From contig NZ_AP022829.1 of the NCBI RefSeq assembly GCF_011405655.1, positions 1,101,001 to 1,165,000 of the forward strand: a stretch of DNA of 64,000 nucleotides. The letters run 5' to 3'. Numbering within the stretch: position 1 is the first letter of the stretch; the number at the start of each line of letters is the position of its first letter. The translations under genes were made by a program, and so were the position numbers. The stretch is from Adlercreutzia hattorii (lineage in GTDB: Bacteria; Actinomycetota; Coriobacteriia; Coriobacteriales; Eggerthellaceae). Of this stretch, positions 7,424-15,011 are shown in pieces. Under the pieces are notes generated by a model. The model did not search any database. It saw nothing but the letters and a program-made list of their open reading frames with translations, and was not told where the DNA came from.

Positions 7424-9304
7424 TCAGCCGAAGTACTGCTCGTGCCAGATGAGGAAGCAGTAGGCTGACCAGATCTTCTTCATGTGGGAGCAAGCGCTGC
7501 GCTGGTGCTCGTCGAGCAGGGCATTCAAACGTTCGGTGTGGAAGAGGCGACGGGCGCGCTCGCTGCTCAGCACCTCGCGGACCTGGGCGTTCCACGGCTC
7601 TTCCCTCAGCCACTGGGCGAGCGGGGTGATGAAGCCCTGCTTGGGCATGGCGGCCGTGGCTTGCGGCAGCATGCGGGCCGCGGCGGCGCGCAGGGCGATC
7701 TTCGTCTCGTGGCGGCCGACGCGCTGGGCGGCGGGAAGCGTGCTCGCCAGGGCGAACACCTCGCGGTCGAGGAAGGGAACGCGCAGCTCCAGCGACGACG
7801 CCATGGACATCTTGTCCGCCTTCAGGAGGATGTCCTGCTGAAGCCAGGTGAGAATGTCGGCGGTCTGCATGGCCGTGACCTCGTCGGGCGCATCCCCACA
7901 CGCTTTCCCGCTGCCTACGATTTCCGCGAACAGGGGCGCTGTGAGCTCCCAGGGTGCCGGGGCCGCCGCGCATCGGGCGCCCACCTCCGGCGCCAAGAGC
8001 CCCAGCGCTTCGGCCCAGGCGAAATTGTACTCCAATCGGATATAGCGCTCGGGTAGCCCATGGGCCCCGCGCAAAAGGAAGCGCCGCCCGTGGGTGCCCT
8101 CGGGCAGATGCCGCGCGGCGGCGCTCGCGGCCCGGCGCACGGGTACGGGCACGGCCATGTAAGGCGCAAAGGCGAGGCACTCCTGGTAGTAGGGATAGCC
8201 GCCGAACAGCTCGTCGGCCCCTTCGCCCGACAGCACCACCTTCACCGACTCGGCGGCCATGGCGCACAGGTGGTACAGCGGCACCGCCGAGGGGTTCGGC
8301 AGAGGCTCGTCCATGGCGTACTGCACGGCGGGCACCGAGGCGAAGAACTGCTCGGCGCCGAGAATGCACCCCTCGTTCGGCAACCCGGTGGCCCGGGCGA
8401 AGGTTGCAGCGGCCTCCAATTCCGAAAAGCGCCCCTCGCCCCAGCCGATGGTGAACGTGCGCGCCTCCATGATGCGGGCGGCCTCCCGGGCCACGAGGCT
8501 GGAATCCACCCCGGCCGAGAGGAAACAGCCCACATCTACGTCGGCGATGGCATGGGCCGCCACCGACTCCCGCAAGGTAGCCTCGATGGCCTCGGCGCTC
8601 TCCTCCAGACTGCGGCTCGCATCGGGGACGAAGCGCGGGGCGAACCATCGGCCGCATTCGGCGCGGCCGTCGCGCCATCGCAGCCAATGGCCGGCGGGCA
8701 ACTTGCGGACGCCTTCGAACAGGGTCTCCTCGTCGGGCAGGTACTCCATGCACAGCCAATGGGCGAGTCGCCGCTCGTTCAGGCTCCGGTGCGCGCGCGG
8801 ATGCGTGATCAGCCCCTTGATCTCGGAGCCGAACAGGATGCGCTCGCCTTCCACGGCATAGTAGAGGGGCTTGATGCCGAAGGCGTCGCGCGCGCAGAAA
8901 AGCTCTCCTGTGGCTGGGCGATACAGAGCGAACGCGAACATGCCGCGCAAACGGTCGAGCACCCCTTCGCCCCACTGCTCGAACCCGTGGAGCATCACTT
9001 CCGCATCGCCCTGGGTGGAGAAGGTGTGACCTGCGGCGATCAGCTGCCGGCGTAGTTCCTGGTAGTTGTAGATTTCGCCGTTGAAGACGAGCACGAGCGA
9101 GCGATTCTCGTTATAGAGGGGCTGGTTCGCACCGGCCAGATCGATGATGGCCAGGCGCCGGAAGCCCAAGGCGGCGCGGCCGTCGCTGAAATACCCTTCC
9201 GAATCGGGCCCGCGATGGGCGATGGCATTGGCCATAGCGACGATGGTGGCGCGGTGGTCGTAAGTCTGGTCGTTCTCGTCGATAAAGCCGACAAAGCCGC
9301 ACAT
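7424..9304 (-). CDS. asnB: Asparagine synthase (glutamine-hydrolysing), AsnB/AsnH type
   Basis: This is a 626-residue class II amidotransferase. Cys2 (MCGFVG) is the N-terminal nucleophile of the glutaminase domain (about 1-210), and a PP-loop SAGVDSS at 263-269 starts the ATP-dependent synthetase domain. ATG 9304 follows AGGAAGGA on the minus strand. It amidates an aspartyl carboxylate through an acyl-adenylate. It lies 93 bases downstream of an aspartate racemase and an ATP-grasp ligase on the same strand, which suggests it may amidate D-Asp in a cell wall precursor, as AsnH does in lactococci, rather than only making free asparagine. Both roles remain possible. Confidence 0.88.
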   Translation of the reverse strand: MCGFVGFIDENDQTYDHRATIVAMANAIAHRGPDSEGYFSDGRAALGFRRLAIIDLAGANQPLYNENRSLVLVFNGEIYNYQELRRQLIAAGHTFSTQGDAEVMLHGFEQWGEGVLDRLRGMFAFALYRPATGELFCARDAFGIKPLYYAVEGERILFGSEIKGLITHPRAHRSLNERRLAHWLCMEYLPDEETLFEGVRKLPAGHWLRWRDGRAECGRWFAPRFVPDASRSLEESAEAIEATLRESVAAHAIADVDVGCFLSAGVDSSLVAREAARIMEARTFTIGWGEGRFSELEAAATFARATGLPNEGCILGAEQFFASVPAVQYAMDEPLPNPSAVPLYHLCAMAAESVKVVLSGEGADELFGGYPYYQECLAFAPYMAVPVPVRRAASAAARHLPEGTHGRRFLLRGAHGLPERYIRLEYNFAWAEALGLLAPEVGARCAAAPAPWELTAPLFAEIVGSGKACGDAPDEVTAMQTADILTWLQQDILLKADKMSMASSLELRVPFLDREVFALASTLPAAQRVGRHETKIALRAAAARMLPQATAAMPKQGFITPLAQWLREEPWNAQVREVLSSERARRLFHTERLNALLDEHQRSACSHMKKIWSAYCFLIWHEQYFG

Positions 9305-9397
9305 AAGGGATCCTTCCTGAAAGCTCGTGCCGAAAAACGTGGAAAACTTGCCAAGCTTCTGATCTGGTGATATCGAAGGAAATCTCAGGTCAAAAGG

Positions 9398-10129
9398 CTA
9401 GTTTCGAAGTGACAAGTTTTTCGAGGCTTTCGGCGGCCGCCCGGCACGCATGATGACGCAGTCGGCTAGTACGTCCAGGGCGTCTACCACGGGAAGTCCT
9501 GCCGCCCGCGTCACGCCGCCGAAAGCCAAGGACAGCTCGGTGCAGCCGAGCACGACGCCGTCGCAGCCCGCTGCGCGCAGCGGGGCCGCCAGCGCCTCGA
9601 GAGCCGCTGGCTCTACGAATCGCCCCGCCTTCACTTCGTCAAAGATGATGCGGTTCGCCCGCGCTTGCGTGGCGCTATCCGGGTAAAGACAGTCCACGCC
9701 GAGTCGTGCGGCCTCGTGCCCGTACAGATCGGCGGCCACGGTGCCGCTTGTGGCCAGCACGCCGATGCGCGCCAAGCCCACAGCGGATGCGGCGGCGGCA
9801 GTCTCGCGCACCATGTGGACGACGGGGATGCCCAAGGCGCCCTGCAGTTCGTCGAAGAAGCCGTGGGCCGTGTTGCAGGGCAGTGCCAGAAGATCGCAGC
9901 CGCAGGCTTCCAGAAGCTGACCGTCCTCGATAAGCGCCGCGAGGGGAGAGCGGTCGCTTCGCCCCAGCAGGAATGCCGTGCGATCGGGGATGGCCGTGTC
10001 GTTGAAGGCAAGGGTGCGCACGTGGTCCTGGTCGCAGCGGGCCTCGGTGCGCTCGACGAGCCGCTGCAGGAAGTAGGCCGTGGCCGCAGGTCCGGTGCCT
10101 CCGAGCACGCCTACCAAGCGCCCGCTCAT
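9398..10129 (-). CDS. Aspartate/glutamate racemase family protein, probable aspartate racemase
   Basis: The protein has 243 residues with an N-terminal GVLGGTGPAAT motif and the two catalytic cysteines of the family at Cys85 (PCNTAH) and Cys196 (GCTELS). The GGTGPAAT start and NTAH context fit the aspartate racemase subgroup better than MurI glutamate racemase. The start codon overlaps the stop of the upstream ATP-grasp gene by four bases (ATGA at 10126-10129), so the two are translationally coupled. Aspartate racemase next to an ATP-grasp ligase is the arrangement of the enterococcal D-aspartate bridge genes. Confidence 0.85.
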   Translation of the reverse strand: MSGRLVGVLGGTGPAATAYFLQRLVERTEARCDQDHVRTLAFNDTAIPDRTAFLLGRSDRSPLAALIEDGQLLEACGCDLLALPCNTAHGFFDELQGALGIPVVHMVRETAAAASAVGLARIGVLATSGTVAADLYGHEAARLGVDCLYPDSATQARANRIIFDEVKAGRFVEPAALEALAAPLRAAGCDGVVLGCTELSLAFGGVTRAAGLPVVDALDVLADCVIMRAGRPPKASKNLSLRN

Positions 10130-11526
10130 GATGCTGCTTTCGCGCGGGCCGTCAAGCCGTCTGACAGCGAAGGCTCGGAGGAGGCGGAGGCGACGCGCTC
10201 GCTGTCCCCGCAGGGGACGGTTCCCTTCTTGCCGCGACCGCTGAAAGGCTCGGCACCTTCCAAATCTTCCACTGCTTTCTCCCGGGCCCGCTTATCTGCC
10301 ATGGCGGCCCGGCAGGTCTTCCATTGGCGGAACGCGAAAACGAGCGGATACAGGCGCCGACGCAGGCTCTTCTCGGCCGGGTAGTCCAGCGGGTCGGCAT
10401 CGCGGCCCAGCGCGTACAGCCCCCGCACCTCCCGACGTAGGGCGTCGTCGCGGATGTAGTCGAGCAGGATGGCCTTGGGCGCCACGGTGTAGAGCGACTC
10501 GCCCCGGGCTATCGTGAGCCCTTCGGGCAGGGGTCGGCCCAACACGAGGTCGTCCATAAGCCATCGGGCCACGTTGTCGCCGGCGGCGGTCACGTAATAG
10601 TTGCTGCGGCCCAGGCGCGTGTTTATCTCGAAGAAGCGATGGCTGCCGTCGCGCGGATCCACTTTGATGTCGAAGTTCGCGAACCCGGTGTAGCCGACAG
10701 CTTCCAGAAGGCGCGCGGCCTCGGCCACGATCGTCTCGTCGGTGCGGCTCACGATGGCGAGCGGGTTGCCCACGCCCATGGGCCGCATATCTTCCAAAAG
10801 CGTCTGTCCGAAAGAGGTGAAGCGCACCTTTCCGTTCTGGTCGGAGTAGGTAGTGAGGATGCGCATGCTCGTGTCGTCGCCGGGGATCATCTCCTGGATG
10901 AGGAACTTCCCCTCGTAGCGGCTGCTCTGCACGGCCGCAAGCGTCGCCCGAAGCTCCGCCGCGTCGCGCAAGAAGAAGACCTTCTGCTTGCCGGGGAAGT
11001 CGGCATAGTGGTAGGCGGCCGAGGATGCGGGTTTTGCCACCACGGGGAAGGGGAAGGGAAGTATCACGGCGGCCGGGTCGTCGCCGTCTGCGCTGGCGTC
11101 GAACACCACGGTGCGCGGCGCGGGCACGCCGACTTCCGCGCACAGTTCGTAGAAGCGATCCTTCTCGGTGAGCCGGTTCAGCAGATCTTCGCCAATGTAG
11201 GGGATGATGAAGGACTTCTCCAGCACGGCGCGGTTCTCAACGATGAGCCGCACGTACCAATCGCCGCAGCCGAGCAGAAGCAGCGGGCGGTCGCTGAAGC
11301 ACTCGGCAGTGTTGGCCAAGGTGGAGAGGAGCACCGCCGGCCGCTCCAGGTGCGGCACCACGCGGTTCACGAGGATGGAGGAGTCGCCGCACATATGGCA
11401 CGCGGCCTGCGAGAGCACCAAGGGCACGATGCCGTAGGCCTCGTGGAAGGCCCGGGCGAGACTGTAGGCGCCGATGTCTCCGCCGAGGATCACCGGCAGC
11501 ACGTCGGGGGCATCGATATTCTCCAT
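10126..11526 (-). CDS. ATP-grasp ligase, candidate D-aspartate ligase for peptidoglycan
   Basis: This is a 466-residue ATP-grasp protein. The ATP-binding core runs from about residue 130 to 310 (FPVVAKPASS, KFLIQEMIPGDD, FFEINTRLGRSN). I chose ATG 11526 because AGGAG lies nine bases upstream; the ATG at 11535 has no spacing. The best functional model, from coupling to an aspartate racemase, is a D-aspartate:UDP-MurNAc-peptide ligase like enterococcal Asl(fm), which is similar in size and fold. A generic carboxylate-amine ligase is the alternative. The last 35 or so residues are low in complexity, encoded by a GTCCCC-GCA-GGGGAC hairpin-containing stretch, and look like a repeat-derived extension. 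Confidence 0.7.
   Translation of the reverse strand: MENIDAPDVLPVILGGDIGAYSLARAFHEAYGIVPLVLSQAACHMCGDSSILVNRVVPHLERPAVLLSTLANTAECFSDRPLLLLGCGDWYVRLIVENRAVLEKSFIIPYIGEDLLNRLTEKDRFYELCAEVGVPAPRTVVFDASADGDDPAAVILPFPFPVVAKPASSAAYHYADFPGKQKVFFLRDAAELRATLAAVQSSRYEGKFLIQEMIPGDDTSMRILTTYSDQNGKVRFTSFGQTLLEDMRPMGVGNPLAIVSRTDETIVAEAARLLEAVGYTGFANFDIKVDPRDGSHRFFEINTRLGRSNYYVTAAGDNVARWLMDDLVLGRPLPEGLTIARGESLYTVAPKAILLDYIRDDALRREVRGLYALGRDADPLDYPAEKSLRRRLYPLVFAFRQWKTCRAAMADKRAREKAVEDLEGAEPFSGRGKKGTVPCGDSERVASASSEPSLSDGLTARAKAAS
10204..10218. repeat. Short hairpin repeat in the 3' coding end of the ATP-grasp gene
   Basis: GTCCCC (10204-10209) and GGGGAC (10213-10218) flank a GCA loop, and the flanking GGTTCCCTTCTTGCC resembles dispersed GGGGACGGTTCC-type repeats. 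It encodes the KKGTVPCGDS part of the low-complexity tail. This suggests a repeat was captured into the reading frame. Confidence 0.45.
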
Positions 11527-11579
11527 TGAACTCATCTCCTGAACTCGGCTCGTCTCCGTTCAGGAGAAATGATAGGAAA

Positions 11580-11630
11580 GCCCTCCATTACGCTTCCCAT
11601 AGCAAATGCTGACGAAAGCGTAAGGAGGGC
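11580..11630 (-). promoter_or_regulatory. Leader stem-loop upstream of the ATP-grasp gene
   Basis: GCCCTCCATTACGCTT (11580-11595) pairs with AAGCGTAAGGAGGGC (11616-11630) with a single bulge, around a 20-base loop. Read on the minus strand it lies about 55 bases before the ATP-grasp start and is followed by TTTCCTATC. It may be an attenuator or processing structure, or the terminator of the upstream aminotransferase gene. No known riboswitch class is recognised. Confidence 0.5.
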
Positions 11631-11659
11631 GTAACTTTTCCTTACGGCGGGACGATGCA

Positions 11660-11777
11660 GCTCTCTGGCGGGGGCACACCCCGTGCTCAAGCAATGGCTC
11701 GCTCGGCGGAACAGGACATTTAGTCCTGTTCCGTTCGCTGCGCAACCTGCGCGCGGGGCGCGCCCCCGCCAGAGAGC
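11660..11777. repeat. Nested inverted-repeat element
   Basis: A perfect 16-base inverted repeat, GCTCTCTGGCGGGGGC (11660-11675) and its complement (11762-11777), encloses a second perfect hairpin, GGAACAGGAC (11708-11717) / GTCCTGTTCC (11723-11732). The 118-base unit lies between the aminotransferase and ATP-grasp genes. The nested design resembles a miniature palindromic element and could also end aminotransferase transcription. No ORF within it is credible. Confidence 0.65.
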
Positions 11778-11808
11778 CGCATCGCGAGCCCGTTCGGGGC
11801 CGAAAGCC

Positions 11809-13098
11809 TTATTCCTCGACGAGCTGCTCCAGGGCGGCCAGTTTCACGCAGCAGGTGAAGACATCCATGGCGGCGTCAAGCTCTTCCAAGGGCGGCAGCG
11901 AGGGTGCGATACGGATGTTGGAATCGGCCGGATCGTCGCCGTAGGGCCAGGTGGCGCCGGCACCCGTCATGGTAACACCAGCGTTCTTCGCCAGCTCCAC
12001 GATGCGGCGCGCCGTGCCAGCGGGCCCCTCGAAGCTCACGAAGTAGCCGCCGCGCGGGTTGGTCCATGTGGCGATGCCGGCCTCGGCAAGCTCCTCGGCC
12101 AGTTTCTTTTCGACGAGCTCGAACTTCGGGCCCATGAGCGCGCCGTGAGCGGCCATATGCTCGGGCAGGCGCGCGCCCTCTTCCAGGAAGCGGGCGTGAC
12201 GCAACTGGTTGAGCTTGTCGTGGCCGATGGCCTGAACGCCCAAGTGCCGCTTGATCTCGGCTATGTTGGCGGGGCTTGCGGCCAAAGCGGCCACGCCCGC
12301 GCCGGGGAAGGTGATCTTCGACGTGGAGCCGAACTTCAGATAGCGATCGGGGTTGCCCGCCTCGCGGCAGGCTTCGGCGATATCGAGCACGATGTCCTGC
12401 TCGGCCGGATCGCCGGAGAAATGGTGCACGGCGTAGGCGTTGTCCCAGAAGATGCGGAAATCGTCGGCGGCGCACTCCATGGCGGCGAGGCGGCGCACCG
12501 TCTCATCGGAGTAGGTGATGCCGGAGGGGTTCGAGTACTTCGGCACGCACCAGATGCCCTTGATGGCGTCGTCGGCGACGACGAGGCGCTCCACTTCTTC
12601 CATATCGGGGCCGTCCTCGCAAAGGGGGACGGGAATCATCTCGATGCCGAGATCTTCGCAAATAGAGAAGTGACGGTCGTAGCCGGGGACGGGGCAGAGC
12701 CATTTCACCTCGGGCAAGCGCCCCCAGGGCGTACTTCCCAGGGCCCCGAACACCAGGTAGCGCACCATGGCGTCGTACATGGCCGTGAGGCTCGCATTGC
12801 CGAGCACGATGACGTTCTCTGGCTCATCGTCCAGAAGCGCCGCCATGAGCCGCTTCGCCTCGGGGATGCCGTCGAGCACGCCGTAGTTGCGGCAGTCGGT
12901 GCCGTCCTCGGCGGCAAGGTCGGCTTCGGAGTCCAGCACGTCCAGCATAGGCAGGGACAGCTCCAGCTGTGCGGCCGAGGGCTTGCCGCGGGCCATGTTC
13001 AGCTTGAGGCCCCGGGCCGCCATCTCGCCGTAGCGGGCGCGCACCTCGGCGAGCTCGGCCTCCAATTCCGCCTTGGACATCTCTGCATAGCGCGGCAT
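11809..13098 (-). CDS. Aspartate aminotransferase, class Ic type
   Basis: This 429-residue PLP enzyme starts at ATG 13098, preceded by AAAGGACGG; an upstream in-frame ATG at 13134 lacks a site. The N-terminus (LKLNMARGKPS, then NYGVLDGIPEAKRL) and the PLP-lysine motif GSTSKITFPGAG match the aspartate aminotransferase Ic group (PF12897), typified by actinobacterial AspB. It interconverts oxaloacetate/glutamate with aspartate/2-oxoglutarate. Its place directly upstream of ligase, racemase and amidotransferase genes on the same strand suggests that it feeds L-Asp to that module, although a 282-base structured gap separates them. Confidence 0.82.
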   Translation of the reverse strand: MPRYAEMSKAELEAELAEVRARYGEMAARGLKLNMARGKPSAAQLELSLPMLDVLDSEADLAAEDGTDCRNYGVLDGIPEAKRLMAALLDDEPENVIVLGNASLTAMYDAMVRYLVFGALGSTPWGRLPEVKWLCPVPGYDRHFSICEDLGIEMIPVPLCEDGPDMEEVERLVVADDAIKGIWCVPKYSNPSGITYSDETVRRLAAMECAADDFRIFWDNAYAVHHFSGDPAEQDIVLDIAEACREAGNPDRYLKFGSTSKITFPGAGVAALAASPANIAEIKRHLGVQAIGHDKLNQLRHARFLEEGARLPEHMAAHGALMGPKFELVEKKLAEELAEAGIATWTNPRGGYFVSFEGPAGTARRIVELAKNAGVTMTGAGATWPYGDDPADSNIRIAPSLPPLEELDAAMDVFTCCVKLAALEQLVEE

Positions 13099-13233
13099 AT
13101 TCCGTCCTTTCGCCGTAAAACTGCTCGTCTGCATAAGATACGGAGTGTCACTCCATCGCGGTAAAGTATAATCCCAAAGGTCAATGAAACGACACGGAAT
13201 ATGGCGCTTCGCAAGAATGGCTGGCCATACGGT

Positions 13234-13293
13234 GTCGGTTTCGGCAGGGCGGCGTTGGGGGCTGGCCCGCTGGCGCCTCTTGCCGAAACCGAC
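13234..13293 (+). promoter_or_regulatory. Perfect inverted repeat in the leader of the symporter gene
   Basis: GTCGGTTTCGGCA (13234-13246) and TGCCGAAACCGAC (13281-13293) form a 13-base perfect stem around a 34-base GC-rich loop, ending 47 bases before the symporter start. No T-tract follows, so it is not an intrinsic terminator. A cis-acting RNA or a two-site operator is possible. The rest of the 13099-13340 gap shows no gene. Confidence 0.5.
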
Positions 13294-13340
13294 CCTGGGA
13301 GTTCCAAACGTGTTGCAAGGATTCTCGCGGAAGGGGAAAC

Positions 13341-14903
13341 ATGATCGAAAGCGATATGCAAGTCGTACTCGCCATGCTGCTCTACTTCGTCGTAGTAGTG
13401 GTCATCGGCTTTGTGTACGCCAAGCGCTCCAACTCGTCGTCCGAGGAGTACTTCCTCGGCGGCCGCGGCCTGGGACCGTGGCTCACGGCTCTGTCGGCCG
13501 AAGCGTCGGATATGTCGGGGTGGCTTCTCATGGGCCTGCCCGGCGTGGCCTACTTCACCGGCGCGTCGGATGCCATGTGGACGGCCATCGGCCTGGCCAT
13601 CGGCACCTATCTCAACTGGAAGTTCGTGGCCAAGCGCCTGCGCAAGTACTCCGAGAAGGCCGGCAACGCCATCACGGTGCCCGACTTCTTCTCCAACCGC
13701 TTCCATGACACGAAGCACATCCTCATGACCATCGCCGCGGTCATCATCCTTCTGTTCTTCACCATCTACACCGCGTCCTGCTTCGTCACCGTGGGCAAGC
13801 TGTTCGCCACGCTGTTTGGCTGGGACTACGGCGTCATGATGGTCATCGGCGCCATCATCGTGTTCCTCTATACCTTCATGGGCGGCTACCTCTCGGTGTG
13901 CACCACCGACCTCATTCAGGGCATGCTCATGTTCTTCGCGCTGGCCACCGTGTTCATCGGCTCTGTCACGGCGGCCGGCGGCGTGGAAAACACCGTCGTC
14001 TTCCTGCAGAACATCCCCGGCTTCCTCTCGGGCACCGAGATCGCCACGCCTTTGCTCGATGAGGCGGGCAACCAGCTCATCGAGGGCAACGAGCCTATGT
14101 TCGGCCCGGCCGGCACCTACGGCATCATCACCATCGTGAGCGGCCTGGCCTGGGGCCTCGGCTACTTCGGCATGCCCCAGGTGCTCATCCGCTTCATGTC
14201 CATCCGCCACTCCGACGAGATCAAGAAATCGCGCATCATCGCCATGATCTGGCTCGTGGTTTCCCTGTCCTCGGCGGTGTGCATCGGCCTTATCGGCCGC
14301 GCGGTCATTCCCACCGAGTTCCTCACCCAGTCGGCCGCCGAGTCCGTGTTCATCGTACTGTCGAAGATGCTACTGCCGAGCTTCTTCTGCGGCCTTGTGG
14401 TCTCGGGCATCTTCGCCGCGGCCATGAGCTCCTCTTCCAGCTACCTGCTCATCTCCGGCTCCGCTGTGGCCACCAACATCTTCAAGGGTCTCATCAAGCG
14501 CGATGCCACCGACAACCAGGTCATGATCGTGGCCCGCATCACGCTGACGGTCATTCTGCTTCTGGGCATTTTCCTGGCCATGGACCAGAACTCCTCCATC
14601 TTCGACATCGTGTCCTACGCCTGGGCCGGCTTCGGCGCGTCCTTCGGCCCGCTCATGCTGTGCTCGCTGTACTGGCGCCGCACCACGCTGCCTGGCGCCA
14701 TCGCCGGCATGCTGACCGGCGCCGTCACCGTGGTGGTGTGGAAGAACCTCATTGCCCCGCTCGGCGGCTGGTTCGCTGTCTACGAGCTGCTTCCCGGCTT
14801 TTTGCTGGCGCTACTCGTGATCGTGGTGGTCTCCAAGCTCACCAAGGAGCCGAGCAAGGAAGTCACCGATGACTTCGACACCTACATGGAGCTTGACGTG
14901 TAG
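13341..14903 (+). CDS. putP: Sodium:solute symporter, PutP-like
   Basis: This is a 520-residue protein with about 13 transmembrane helices of the SSS family. Motifs near the N-terminus (SSEEYFLGGRGLGPWLTALSAEASDMSGWL) are those of sodium/proline symporters, including the Na+-site region around the first broken helix. It would import proline or a related amino acid with Na+. GAAAGGGGA precedes ATG 13341. A proline or betaine substrate is the family default, but other amino acids are possible. Transcription ends at the hairpin at 14931. Confidence 0.85.
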   Translation: MIESDMQVVLAMLLYFVVVVVIGFVYAKRSNSSSEEYFLGGRGLGPWLTALSAEASDMSGWLLMGLPGVAYFTGASDAMWTAIGLAIGTYLNWKFVAKRLRKYSEKAGNAITVPDFFSNRFHDTKHILMTIAAVIILLFFTIYTASCFVTVGKLFATLFGWDYGVMMVIGAIIVFLYTFMGGYLSVCTTDLIQGMLMFFALATVFIGSVTAAGGVENTVVFLQNIPGFLSGTEIATPLLDEAGNQLIEGNEPMFGPAGTYGIITIVSGLAWGLGYFGMPQVLIRFMSIRHSDEIKKSRIIAMIWLVVSLSSAVCIGLIGRAVIPTEFLTQSAAESVFIVLSKMLLPSFFCGLVVSGIFAAAMSSSSSYLLISGSAVATNIFKGLIKRDATDNQVMIVARITLTVILLLGIFLAMDQNSSIFDIVSYAWAGFGASFGPLMLCSLYWRRTTLPGAIAGMLTGAVTVVVWKNLIAPLGGWFAVYELLPGFLLALLVIVVVSKLTKEPSKEVTDDFDTYMELDV

Positions 14904-14930
14904 CGCTGCGCGGCAACGATACGTTTTCTC

Positions 14931-14967
14931 AACGGAGCACTCCGAAGCGGGGTGCTCCGTTGCTGTT
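14931..14967 (+). terminator. Intrinsic terminator-like hairpin after the symporter gene
   Basis: AACGGAGCAC (14931-14940) pairs perfectly with GTGCTCCGTT (14952-14961) and is followed by the weak tract GCTGTTT. It separates the symporter from the flavodiiron gene. Confidence 0.65.
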
Positions 14968-15011
14968 TCGGGCTACGATGCGAATGTCAACCGTGAGACA
15001 AGGAGAGCGAT

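Noticed and set aside
7212-8975. A 587-codon minus frame overlapping asnB
   Set aside because: It is another frame of the asnB gene and has Arg/Gly/His-rich composition without domains.
11683-13164. A 493-codon plus-strand frame opposite the aminotransferase gene
   Set aside because: The minus strand has intact PLP enzyme motifs; the plus frame runs through the inverted repeat and has none.
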